DNA from: Chrysophaeum taylorii | Lineage: Eukaryota; Sar; Pelagophyceae; Pelagomonadales; Pelagomonadaceae | Assembly: GCA_029834535.1 (NCBI GenBank) | Contig: JAQMWT010000172.1 | Location: 52,984 to 116,983 of the forward strand | Length of the DNA stretch: 64,000 nucleotides | Direction: 5' to 3' | Shown here: positions 47,213 to 58,362 of the stretch, in pieces | Layout of the letters: every line of letters begins with the position of its first letter | Position numbering within the stretch: the first letter of the stretch is position 1 | Notes under the pieces: model-generated | Database searches by the model: none | What the model was told of the DNA's origin: nothing | The model's input: the letters and a program-made list of their open reading frames with translations, nothing else | Translations under genes and position numbers: made by a program

Positions 47213-50200
47213 TCGAAGAGGTAGGTATACAGCTTGGTTATCGGCAGCGAGACGAGCAAAACGAGAGCGATGATAAAGTAATGCTCTGGCGAAGTGGCCG
47301 CTCCCGTCGACGGCTCGTTAATGCCGCACTCCTGGGCGCAATTATGCCACACGCAGAGCGAATGTCCTCCAGCAAACTGGGACACCTTGAGGGCCTCGCA
47401 GTCTTCCTTGCTCGTCTTGGTGATGCACCCGGGGTGATTCGGGTAAGATATGTTGTATTCGACGCACAGACCAAACGCGAACGTTAGAACGTCGAAACAG
47501 ACGTTCCACGCTCGACAGGACCGCGGCACCGTCTTGGAATAGGTCGAGTACCACGCGCTCAGCGGATGCGCTTGCACAACGGCATTCTTGATGCTTGTCC
47601 ATTTCTGCGATTCACACAGAGTGTCATAATGCGTCGAAACTCTGCGAGTTTGATCTTCTTCTTCTTCCGGCGGCGGCGGCGGCGTCGTCATCGATTGGCG
47701 GCGGCCTCGCTCGTCTTCGCGAGCTCGATCGCGACGATCGAGGACGCAACCGGCGGCAACGAGCAAAAGGCACGCGACCAGGAGGATACCCAAGGCCATG
47801 AACATGTATAAGGCGCGGCCGACGTCTGGCGCGCTATCGAACTGACTCGTGTACGCCGTAGCCATCGCGCTGAGCTTCTGGCCTGTTGCCATCGAAGCTT
47901 GCGCGGTCGAAGGGACGCTGCAGCGACAGGTCGTCACGTTCGATACCGTCGAGATCGCAGTGCACCCAGTCGACCAAGAACCTTCTTGCCAGAAGCGGCA
48001 GTCCGTCGTCGAGGTCGGACACGACACCCAATACGTCCCCGGTAATCCGTCACATTCCTTCACGAGCACAGTTCCATCTGCACACTCGTATGTGACGTTG
48101 CCGTAATATTCGCACGCGCACGTCACGTTCGCGCTTTCTGCCTCGGTCTCGTCCAGAGTGTCGTTGCTGAAAATGTTCAGCTCCACCGATATCGTCGTCG
48201 TCGTCGTCGTCGTCGAGGTATCGAGCCTTCGCCGCCGACGACGACCGTCGGAAGATGACGAGATGCCCCAGCGCACGACGTTCGACGTGACGTTCCCTGA
48301 GACATAGGGATTGACGCCGAGTTCAGCGAACCAGACGTTGTACTCTTCTTCGCTGTCGTCGTCGAGAGCCGCGGGAAGATCGATGCTCGATTCCGACTCT
48401 CGCGGTTGGAGCGACCGGGACGACCCGGTCGTCGAGTTTTGCGACGATACGAGCTGCGCGGCCATCTGGAGGTTGCCGGTCGTGACATAACTGGCGTACT
48501 GCCCCAGAGTTGCATCGCGGAGCTGTCCCGCACCGATGGCATCGAGCGACGAGACCAGAGTGTCGCCCGCGACGGTCGAATTTCCTCCTCCGGCGTCGTC
48601 GTTGTCGTCGTCGGAGCTGAAAAGGTCGGTGTCCAGAAGCGACGACACAGCCGCGCCCAAGTTTGTCGAAGTTGTCGAGGTAGCGCCGATTTCCGAGCCC
48701 ATGAGAGCCATGGTATACGTCAAGTTGTTCAAGGCCAATAGTGCAGTGTCGTAGCTGAGGTGCTCGGGCGCCGCGACGGTCGCCTTTAGGGCAGACGTCA
48801 TTTGCTGCACGATCAACGTGTCTGAATCCATGAGCGCCGTTGCCTGCGTGAGTCCGCTTACGAGCCGGCTGAAGACGGATGCCGATTCCGAGCTGTTCTG
48901 CTTCGTCGCCGACCTCGCGCTGGAGAAGACTACCTGACAAACCGATTCGAGCGAATTCGACGTAAACGCGCTCTCGAGCAGACTCGTCACGGCTGTGAGG
49001 TTCAGTGTTGCCGAGGAGACAGTGACGTTTCGCGAAATACTCGTCTCGCTTCCGAGGTCGTCGTGCGCCGTAACCGTAACAGTTACGTTCGGGTCGCCCG
49101 CTGCCAGATAAACCGACGACACCGAGACGTCAACGTCGGCCGTACGTAGCGTGCTTTCGGACAGCCCAGCAGTGGAATAGAACGAGTACTTCAGCGGCAG
49201 GTAGTCGGCAGACCAACCATCGGTCGTCAATGCGAACTCTGTTTCCAAGTCGACGCCCGCGGCAGGTTTGACCTCCAGGCTCCCCGGCGTCGGAGGGAAT
49301 GCTGCTCGGACTCGGACGACCGAATATCCGACCTCGCCTTCCAGCGTTCGCGCCTCTAACGTGAAGGTATAAGTAGCGCCAGAGACAAGCGCTCCGCTAG
49401 CAAGGACCAAATTGTGGGTCCACACTGCGGAGGTCGACTGCCCGGAGAGAGCGACGGCCGTACTCGCCCAGTTCGCGAGGGTCTCCCCGTTGGTCAGCGA
49501 TCCGCGCGAGACCGACCACGTCGACGTAATCGTCTCCACTCCGGCGAGCGTTGCAGTCCCGTAGAACGTGACATCCTCGCTGTTCACTACAGTCGTACCA
49601 CCACCGCTCGTGGAGATGGCTACCGCGGGAATCCGTTCAGAATTTACGAACCAGAGTGTGGCGGACGTCGTCGACGTCCGACCGTCGGTCGCCGTCACGG
49701 CGAGCATTATTGTCACGTTACTCGCAATGCCAGAGGTCGTCTCGGTGGCATTGAGTGTGATCGTTTCTTTCGCCGGCAAGGACCACGGGCACGCCGTCCC
49801 GCCAGTCGTCGTGGCGCAGTTCCACGAAAAAGACAAGCCAGCAGCGGCGCCCGTGACCGAGTCTTCTACGTCGTTGTCGTAAGAGCTTTCCCCCGAGAGC
49901 TCGATCGACTCGTACGACGATACGGCTCGATCGGCGCCCGTGATCTCGGCCGCGACGTACGATTTTGTGATGTTCAGGACGGTGTACGCGGTGTTGTTTG
50001 CCTCGGTGACCCGATCACTTACGGTAGCGAGAAGAAGATACGTATTGATCTCCAAAGCGTACGACGCAGTCTTGAAGAAACGCGGGTCGTTCGAATTCGA
50101 GACGATCCCTGTCGGGGTGATGCGCTCATCTTTCTCTTCGTAGTACGTCAAATTGTATAGTTGCCATTCGTAGTTGACTCCTCCATTCGAGTCGCCGGTG

Positions 50201-50631
50201 CCGCCGTCGTCGTCGCAAGAGGAAGCGGCTCCGTCTGCCTTGATTGAGATCTCATCAGAACGATGATATTCCTGGTAGACGCCGCCCGCGATAGCAACCG
50301 CGGGGATTTCGTCGTCGAGAATGGTTACGCCGAATGGGTCAGACGTGGAGCTGAACCCCAAGAAGTTTTCGAGAGTCAAGAGGACCTCGAGGGTTGTCGT
50401 AATGTTGACGTTCAGCATTGCTCGAAGCTCGTCTGACGTCGCCTCGAACGTCGACCGGCCGTATTTTCCTGCGTTTGCGCGCGCGAGAACATCGTCGAGC
50501 GCCTCTCGCGCGGGCGGCTCGGAGTTCATCGCCGCCGGAAAGAGTGTAACATTCCAAGAGTAATAGAAAGCTCGCCCACCACTTCCAGACGATAAAGACG
50601 ACGATACGGTCAATCCGTCGCAAGCGCCCAC
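47213..50631 (-). CDS. Giant REJ-family receptor gene, central exon: REJ module, GPS-like region and TM
   Basis: About 1,139 residues. It opens with ACDGLTVSSSLSSGSGGR then FYYSWNVT, the diagnostic start of the REJ (receptor for egg jelly) module of polycystin-1-like proteins. Immunoglobulin/PKD-like beta repeats follow (IELSGESSYDNDVED, LSFSWNC, VTFYGTATLAG). A Cys-rich segment before the membrane (VTCACEYYGNVTYEC, WSTGCTA, NVTTCRCSVPSTAQ) resembles a GPS/GAIN site. A TM helix (MALGILLVACLLLVAAGCVL), a Pro/Glu cytosolic loop with a DRRDRAREDERGRR stretch, and a last helix (YFIIALVLLVSLPITKLY) complete it. Many N-x-S/T sites fit an ectodomain. The block begins at an inferred acceptor TTTAG (50632) and ends at an inferred donor (47212). 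The GTG at 50631 is not a start codon. Confidence 0.75.
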
Positions 50632-50689
50632 CTAAAGCCGACAAATTTTTTATGCGACGCGCCCAAACTCTACTACTAAAAATGCTCAC
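50632..50689 (-). other. 58-nt GT-AG intron before the REJ module
   Basis: Donor ACGACG|GTGAGC, acceptor GGCTTTAG|GTGGGC on the minus strand, phase 0. It joins KLSGSTT to VGACDGLTVSS, restoring the sequence expected just before an REJ module. Confidence 0.7.
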
Positions 50690-50772
50690 CGTCGTAGAAC
50701 CCGAGAGCTTGGCGCTGGGAACGAGCGCAGTGCTCGACGCCTCGACGGCGACTGTCGACGAGTTCGCGTATT
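50690..50772 (-). CDS. 83-nt internal exon of the giant REJ-family gene
   Basis: Encodes about 28 residues (YANSSTVAVEASSTALVPSA then KLSGSTT). It is in the same frame as the PS-repeat ORF but separated from it by an in-frame TAA, so the exon needs the 57-nt intron at 50773-50829 (GTGAGG donor, CGCAG acceptor). Phase fits on both sides: one base carried in, 84 bases total. Too small for a simple ORF scan. Confidence 0.6.
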
Positions 50773-50829
50773 CTGCGCGGAGTTACATTCTACGCGTTGC
50801 AGACAGACGAGGACGCTGACGGGCCTCAC

Positions 50830-53800
50830 GATAGCAATCCCAATATTCGTTCGTACGCTCGGCCTTGACGACCGAGGGAAGAAGAGTCATGTTGCTCTGT
50901 GGTACCACGGTGGTAGCCGTCACATCTGCGTTTATGGAAGCACTGTCGATCCAATAGCAGGATGCTTCATCAACATCAGCGAAGTGAAGCACGAGGTCGC
51001 ATTCGAACGTGTCGCCGGCGGTCAGAGAGGCCTGGTCCGTCGACGCGTCGAAGGAAACCACGACGTTGGCGCCAGTGGCGTCGAACACCGCAGACATCAG
51101 CCGAGGCGCGGCAGGAATTTTGTCATGAGGGCATGCTTCAGCAGCGACTGTTGGGTAACGGGTTGGAATGATTGTCTTCCGCGTTGGCGTCGCGGCGTCG
51201 CTAGTTGGTACCGTAGACGGTGCTGCTGACGTGGTAACCAACGCCGTCGCCTCCTCGAGGGTTGGAAAGCTCTGTGGAGCCGACGATGGTACCGGTAAAG
51301 GCGCGAGTATCGATGGCGTCTGGTGGGTCGGCTGGTCGGGCGCTCTGGTTGATTTTGCGCTTGGGCTTGGAATCGTCGGCATCGATGTCGCGGCGGGAAT
51401 TTTCGATGTCGCAAACGGGGTGGGTTCACTAATTGGAAGCTGCGTAGTAGTAGTATTAAAAACGGATGTGACTGGCGACGGCACGGAAGTTGCCCCAGCT
51501 CCATTTATGGTAGGACGACGCGATGTTGTTGTCAAAAACTGCGTAGGTCCGAACGAAGGACGTACTGTGTTCGGGCAAAGTGAAGGGGACGATGTCAGCG
51601 ACTTTTGTATTGCTAAGCTGACAAGATCGTTCGTGGGCTCTAATGACCGTGTAGCCGGCTGCGTAGGCTCAAAAACTGGCGTGCCCGAACGAAAAATCGT
51701 TGGTTCAAAAGACGGATCGCTTGCAATAAAAGGCACTGGCGCCAGCGACGGCAGATTTGTCGGAACCAACTCGAAGGTCGGCCTCAGGGTCGGATGTGGC
51801 GAGATCGAACTCGGTGCGCCCGAAGGCTGCGCCGACGTAGGCCCTGCCATTGTTGGCAAGGATACCGGGCGGCGGACAGTTGAAGAACCTGATGGTTTTG
51901 CCGTTGGCCTCGTAGGTGCTGAATGTGGTAGCACTGCCTGTGTCGGTGGACGCGACGTCGTGATCGTGGGTTCGAGCGTTGGCTGCTCGGAGAGGAAGTT
52001 ATTTGACGGATGAAGCGACGATGGTGTCAACAAAAATCCGCCACCTTCACTCGTTTCACTCGGTGGAATTGACACCAGAGTGGGCACCGACGTTGGCACG
52101 GATATCCGCGACCACGTCGGCACTAAAGATGGCGTCGTCGACGTAGGCGCGAAAAAAGGGATCAAGTTGGGCCCAGGACTAGGCACGACTGTCGGAGACG
52201 TCGACTGCCTGATCGACGATGACGCTGATGGGCACACACTCGACGGAGCAGCATGAGGCATTCTCGACGGCAGTCTTGAAGGACATGGCAAAGGTTTAGA
52301 CGACGGAATACTCTGTGGAAGACCCGATGGCGCGAGTGTTGATGAGTCGCTGGGAAGTAAACTTGGAAGCTTAGAGGGTAAACGTGATGGCATGGAGGCT
52401 GGCCCACCGACTGGCATTGATGTCGGATGACCGTGCGGGAAGCCCGACGGCGAAATAGGTGGCCCAAGACTCGGATTCCGCGTCGGCATAACAGGTGGGG
52501 ACTTTACTGGCACGGGGCTTGGCCGCGACGTCGGCAAAATCGAGGGGTTAGAGAAAGGTAGCCACGACGGCATGCTCGACGGACATGAAGAAGGTTGTGA
52601 CGATGGAAGCCCCAATGGCGCCAAGCTCGGAAAATGACTCGTGAGCTGAGAGGGAAGCGGTAATGGCTTGAGAGTGCCAGTCGGTACTGAAGTTGGAAGG
52701 ACAGATGGAACAGACGATGGCGCGCTCGACGGGTCGACACTTGGATTCAACGTTGGCATTAGGGTTGGCGCCATCGCTGGCCCGAGACTCGGCGACACTG
52801 ATGGGGTATTCGCAGGGATCAAGGAAGGCACCAATGATGGCGTGCTCGATGGACGCTCCGAAGGTTGAAACGATGGAAGTGCCAGCGGAACACTCGTGGG
52901 AATGTGAGTCGGCACTTTGGTTGGCATAACGATCGGAAGTAGGCTTGGAGGCTCTGTGGGAACTGCAGAAGGCCCAAGAGTCGGCACGTCGTTCGGCTCT
53001 GGTGCCGGAAACGCTGATGGCACATCCGTTGGTACCCCGGTGGGTCCGAGACTGGGATTCGTCGTCGGCAAATTCCAGGGACAAGAAAAAGGCATTAACG
53101 ACAGCATGCTTGACGGAGTTGTCGAAGGTTGCGACGATGGAAGTGTCAGCGGAATACCGGTGGGAATGTGAGTTGGCACTTCCGTGAGTACATCGACCGG
53201 AAGTATACTTGGGAGCTCTGTGGGAACTGCTGATGGCACAAGTGTAGGCGCATCGGTCGGTTCTGATGCTGGAAGCACGGATGGGGCAACCGTTGGGACC
53301 CTGGACGGCCTGAGACTGGGACTCCTTGATGGGGGATTCGAGGGGCTAGAAGAAGTCAACAACGACGGCAAGCTCGACGGACACGCCGTAGGTTGCCAAG
53401 TTGGAAGTGCTAGCGGTGCACTGGTGGGAATGCGAGTTGGCACTTCAGTTGGCACATCAATCGGAAGTAGGCTTGGAAGCTCTGTGGGAACTGCTGATGG
53501 CACAAGTGTAGGCGCATCGGTCGGTTCTGATGCTGGAAGCACGGATGGGGCAACCGTTGGCACCCTGGACGGCTCATGACTGGGTCTTTTCGTCGGAAAA
53601 CTTGAAGGGCAAGAAGAAGGCAACAACGACGGCATGCGTGATGGAGACCTCGAAGGTTGGGACGATGGAAGTGCCAGCGGAACACTGGTAGGAATGTGAC
53701 TTAGCACATCGTTTGGCAGCGGTGATGGAAAAGGTGATGGCCCCAAAGTTGGCGAATCAGTTGGCTCCGAAGATGGAAAGACAGGTGGAAAAGGGGACGG

Positions 53801-56800
53801 CGCGCTTGACGGGCAGCCGCTTGGATTCGTCGTCGGCGCAAGGCTTGGTGAAATTTTTGGCCTGTGGCTGGGTGGCGCCGACGGGGATTTCGAGGGGCAA
53901 GAAGAAGGCAACAATGATGGCGTGCTGGACGGATACGCCGAAGGTTGAAACGATGGAAGTGCTAGCGGAACACTGGTGGGAATGTGAGTTGGCACAAGAG
54001 TCGGCGCATCGATTGGAAGTAGGCTTGGAAGCTCGGTGGGAACTGCTGATGGCACAAGTGTAGGCGCATCGGTCGGTTCTGATGCTGGAATTGCGGATGG
54101 GACAGCCGTTGGCACCCTGGACGGCCCATGACTGGGACTCGCCGACGGGGAATTCGAGGGGCAAGAAGAAGGCAGCAACGACGGCAAGCTTGACGGACAC
54201 GCCGTAGGTTGCCAAGTTGGAAGTGCTAGCGGTGCACTGGTGGGAATGTGACTTGGCACAAGAGTCGGCACATCGATTGGAAGTAGGCTCGGAGGCTCTG
54301 TGGGAACTACTGATGGCACAAGTGTAGGCGCATCGGTCGGTTCTGATGCTGGAAGCACGGATGGGGCAACCGTTGGCACCCTGGACGGCTCACGACTGGG
54401 ACTTTTCGTCGGCAAACTTGAAGGGCAAGAAGAAGGCAACAACGACGGCATGCTTGATGGAGACCTCGAAGGTTGTGACGATGGAAGTGCCAGCGGAACA
54501 CTGGTACGAATGTGACTTGGCACATCGTTTGGCAGCGGTGATGGAAAAGGTGATGGCCCCAAAGTTGGCGAATCGGTTGGCTCCGAAGATGGAAAGACAG
54601 ATGGAAAAAGTGACGGCGCGCTTGACGGGCAGCCGCTTGGATTCGTCGTCGGCGCAAGGCTTGGTGAAATTTTTGGCCTGTGGCTGGGTGGCGCCGACGG
54701 GGATTTCGAGGGGCAAGAAGAAGGCAACAATGATGGCGTGCTGGACGGATACGCCGAAGGTTGAAACGATGGAAGTGCTAGCAGAACACTGGTGGGAATG
54801 TGAGTTGGCACAAGAGTCGGCGCATCGATTGGAAGTAGGCTTGGAAGCTCGGTGGGAACTGCTGATGGCACAAGTGTAGGCGCATCGGTCGGTTCTGATG
54901 CTGGAATTGCGGATGGGACAGCCGTTGGCACCCTGGACGGCCTGAGACTGGGACTCCTTGATGGGGGATTCGAGGGGCTAGAAGAAGTCAACAACGACGG
55001 CAAGCTCGACGGACACGCCGTAGGTTGCCAAGTTGGAAGTGCTAGCGGTGCACTGGTGGGAATGTGACTTGGCACAAGAGTCGGCACATCGATTGGAAGT
55101 AGGCTCGGAGGCTCTGTGGGAACTACTGATGGCACAAGTGTAGGCGCATCGGTCGGTTCTGATGCTGGAAGCACGGATGGGGCAACCGTTGGCACCCTGG
55201 ACGGCTCATGACTGGGTCTTTTCGTCGGAAAACTTGAAGGGCAAGAAGAGGGCAACAACAACGGCATGCTTGATGGAGAGGTCGAAGGTCGTGACGATGG
55301 AAATGCCAGCGGAACACTGGTGGGAATGTGAGTTGGCACAAGAGTCGGCACATCGATTGGAAGTAGGCTTGGATGCTCTGTGGGAACTGCTGATGGCACA
55401 AGTGTAGGCGCATCGGTCGGTTCTGATGCTGGAATCACGGATGGGGCAGCCGATGGCAACACGGATGGCCTGAGACTGGGACTCGCCGACGGGGAATTCG
55501 AGGGGCAAGAAGAAGGCAGCAACGACGGCAAGCTTGACGGACACGCCGTAGGTTGCCAAGTTGGAAGTGCTAGCGGTGCAGTGGTGGGAATGTGACTTGG
55601 CACAAGAGTCGGCACATCGATTGGAAGTAGGCTCGGAGGCTCTGTGGGAACTACTGATGGCACAAGTGTAGGCGCATCGGTCGGTTCTGATGCTGGAAGC
55701 ACGGATGGGGCAGCCGATGGCAACACGGACGGCCCGAGGCTGGGACTTTTCGTCGGCAAACTTGAAGGGCAAGAAGAAGGCAACAACGACGGCATGCTTG
55801 ATGGAGACCTCGAAGGTTGTGACGATGGAAGTGCCAGCGGAACACTGGTAGGAATGTGACTTGGCACATCGTTTGGCAGCGGTGATGGAAAAGGTGATGG
55901 CCCCAAAGTTGGCGAATCGGTTGGCTCCGAAGATGGAAAGACAGATGGAAAAAGTGACGGCGCGCTTGACGGGCAGCCGCTTGGATTCGTCGTCGGCGCA
56001 AGGCTTGGTGAAATTTTTGGCCTGTGACTGGGTGGCGCCGACGGGGATTTCGAGGGGCAAGAAGAAGGCAGCAATGATGGCGTGCTGGACGGATACGCCG
56101 AAGGTTGAAACGATGGAAGTGCTAGCGGAACACTGGTGGGAATGTGAGTTGGCACAAGAGTCGGCACATCGATTGGAAGTAGGCTTGGAAGCTCGGTGGG
56201 AACTGCTGATGGCGCAAGTGTAGGCGCATCGGTCGGTTCTGATGCTGGAATTGCGGATGGGACAGCTGTTGGCACCCTGGACGGCCCATGACTGGGACTC
56301 GCCGACGGGGAATTCGAGGGGCAAGAAGAAGGCAGCAACGACGGCAAGCTTGACGGACACGCCGTAGGTTGCCAAGTTGGAAGTGCTAGCGGTGCACTGG
56401 TGGGAATGCGCGTTGGCACTTGGGTTGGCATATCGATCGGAAGTAGGCTCGGATTCTCTGTGGGAACTGCTGATGGCTCAAGAGTCGGCGCATCGGTTGG
56501 CTCTGATGCTGGAATTACGGACGGGACAGCCGTCGGCACTCCGGACGGCCCGAGACTTGGACTCGACGACGGCGAACTCGAGGGAAAAGAAGAAGGCAGC
56601 GACGACGGCACGATTGATGGACACGCCGTAGGTTGCGAAGTTGGTAGTCCCAGCGGAATACTGGTAGGAATGCGAGTTGGCATAAGCGAGGGAAGAGGTG
56701 ATGGTCGGAAGGTTGGCGCAACGGTCGGTTCTGGTGTCGGAAGCGCGGAGGGGCTCGACGAAGGCACAAATGACGGCGTGCTCGATGGCGAGCCCACCGG

Positions 56801-57012
56801 AACACCGGAGGGGATGCTACTCGGCGAATTGCTCGGATCAAGGGTCGGTAGAAAGCTCGGGATCCGCGTGGGAGCAGGCGTTGGCAGCGGACTCGGGGCA
56901 CCGGTTCCCAACGTTGGGAGCGCGGATGGTGCAGCCGACGGCGCATTGGAAGAAGAAGAAGAAGAAGAAGAAACTGGCCTAGGAGTCGGACTGGCTATTA
57001 TAACCCTGCGCG
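50830..57012 (-). CDS. Giant REJ-family receptor gene: PS/PT-repeat stalk exon and pre-REJ domain
   Basis: About 2,050 residues; the frame is open from 57274 to a TAA at 50783. The N-terminal part upstream of ~57012 contains hydrophobic, AT-rich sequence and is probably intron, so the exon start is approximate (acceptor candidates at about 56970 and 57012). Nearly all of the rest is a Pro-Ser/Pro-Thr stalk in which P is followed by S or T every third to fifth residue (e.g. PTELPSLLPIDVPTLVP, SVPLALPSFQPSAYPS), including 88-residue (264-bp) near-identical tandem repeats. The last ~105 residues before the exon end are a beta-sandwich with paired cysteines (FDATGANVVVSFDASTDQAS, FECDLVLHFADVDEASCYW). 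This domain normally precedes REJ in stramenopile proteins of this kind. The stalk is likely extracellular, rigid and O-glycosylated. Confidence 0.7.
53080..56900. repeat. 264-bp coding tandem repeat array (three-unit higher-order pattern)
   Basis: Within the stalk exon, units of 264 bp (88 codons), some slightly different in length, follow in tandem. Three types are visible by their opening words: A (APLALPTWQPTACPS), B (VPLALPSFQPSAYPS with KISPSLAPTTNPSGCPS) and C (VPLALPSSQPSRSPS). They often recur in A-B-C order, giving a ~0.8 kb super-repeat. Copies are nearly identical at DNA level, so recent unequal exchange and assembly collapse are both possible. Confidence 0.85.
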
Positions 57013-57207
57013 AGTGCATTGTTAAAAGGGAAGCGTCAAAAGTGAGATGAACAGACACCGGAATCGCGCGAGCCGTCGTCATAATAATAAAAATCGTCGT
57101 CGTAAAAATAATAATAAAAATCGTCGTCGTAAAAGTAAAAAAAAGGGAAGTAGAAGTCATCGTCGAAAAAAACTGTTTTTGTCGTAGGTCAAGAACACGC
57201 ATTCCAG

Positions 57208-57942
57208 TCAAAAACAAGACGCGGGTTGAGTACAGGACGAGGACGATGCCGAGAAGCCGGAGGGCGCGGAACACGCGAGGAATTCATAGTCATCGTAGGT
57301 GCGGCCGTCGGCAGTAACGAGGTCGTCCGGCGAGTTGTCGGAAATCGAGGAGCAGTCGAGGACAAGGCTGCTGTCGTCGTCGACGACGAAACCGCCACCA
57401 AATTCGGTGGCGGTGTTCGCCGCGACGAGCGAACCGTTGCGTAGGTAGCCCTCGGACCCAGCCTCGAGGTAGACTGCTGCTCCGTAGGCCGCGATGTTTT
57501 GCGCGAGCGTCGAGTCGTAGGCCTCGAAGACTCCATCGTAGACGTACGCGAACCCTCCCGCCGAGGCGGCGACGTTGCGCACGGCCTCGACGTTGACGAG
57601 GACGAGCGTCGCTCTGACGACGCGGATAGCGCCGCCGTTCGACGCGTTCTTTGGTGCGAAGCCGGAAATAGTCATGTCGACGAGCCTCACGGTTGCGGCG
57701 TTCTCGATTGAGAAAAGCCGGTGCGTCGCGCCCGACATTGTCCGTCCGTAGCCATCTAAGGTGAGCGATGTCGAGAGCGTGATGGAGGCATTGGAGGAGA
57801 TGTTGGAGGCCAAGCCGATCGCGCTGCTGCCGCGGCCGATCGCCGCCTCCAGCGCCTCGAACGACGAGACGAACGTCTCGGCGCGCGCGGCACCGCCCAC
57901 CACCCACATCAACCACGAGCCCAAGAGGCGGCCCGCCGTCAT
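57208..57942 (-). CDS. Right-handed beta-helix protein, likely first exon of the giant REJ-family gene
   Basis: ATG at 57942 with a good signal peptide (MTAGRLLGSWLMWVVGGAAR, cleavage near ARA-ETF). About 210 residues of parallel beta-helix follow: SSAIGLASNISSNASITLST, LTLDGYGRTMSGA, FSIENAATVRLVDMTISGFA, NGGAIRVVRATLVLVNVEAV, AYGAAVYLEAGSEGYLRNGS and EFGGGFVVDDDSSLVLDCSS, a pectin-lyase-like/POMP repeat pattern. The frame closes at 57208 just after EFLACSAPSGFSASSSS, overlapping the 5' end of the PS ORF in another frame. That ORF has no signal peptide of its own, so I infer that an intron of about 200-260 nt joins them. The exact junction is not resolved; donor candidates lie near 57225-57290. 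If not joined, this is a secreted 244-residue beta-helix protein. Confidence 0.6.
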   Translation of the reverse strand: MTAGRLLGSWLMWVVGGAARAETFVSSFEALEAAIGRGSSAIGLASNISSNASITLSTSLTLDGYGRTMSGATHRLFSIENAATVRLVDMTISGFAPKNASNGGAIRVVRATLVLVNVEAVRNVAASAGGFAYVYDGVFEAYDSTLAQNIAAYGAAVYLEAGSEGYLRNGSLVAANTATEFGGGFVVDDDSSLVLDCSSISDNSPDDLVTADGRTYDDYEFLACSAPSGFSASSSSCTQPASCF

Positions 57943-58207
57943 CCAAGTGGTGTGGCGTAATTTTGAGACCCTTGACCGTCGTCCGTTGTCTCCTTTTTTG
58001 ACACAAGTTCAGATAAAGAAGAATTGTCCGCCCGAAATTTTTATGTGCCTGCCCGAAATTTTTATGTAGGTGCTCCCTGCTGGCCTGCTGATGATGAGTT
58101 GGTTAAGTTTGGGGGGCCTAGAGGCAGGCAGGCAGGCAGGCGGGCGGGCGGGCAATAATAAGTGGTGAATAATCTTCGGAGGTGATCGATCCTGCCTTCT
58201 CGAGAGA

Positions 58208-58243
<36 letters not shown>

Positions 58244-58362
58244 CGGGAAGGGAACCGCCCATGATGGTGATGCGGTGGTCTACGAGAGAGAGGCAGGGCG
58301 CGGCGACATTTTTTTTTATAGTTGGTTCCGACTGGTGGTGGTCGAGGGTGATCATCTAGAGC
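57943..58362. repeat. Intergenic stretch with CAG run and short duplications
   Basis: A 21-bp direct duplication around CCCGAAATTTTTATG (58031-58067), a GGCA/GGCG run (58124-58153) and a CAG run (58209-58238). No gene recognised. It separates the divergent 5' end of the beta-helix gene from the 3' end of the hydrolase gene. Confidence 0.7.

Noticed and set aside
52668-56631. Series of plus-strand ORFs rich in DGTSVGASVGSD-like words
   Set aside because: They are exact antisense shadows of the PS-repeat stalk; period and composition follow from the minus-strand repeats.
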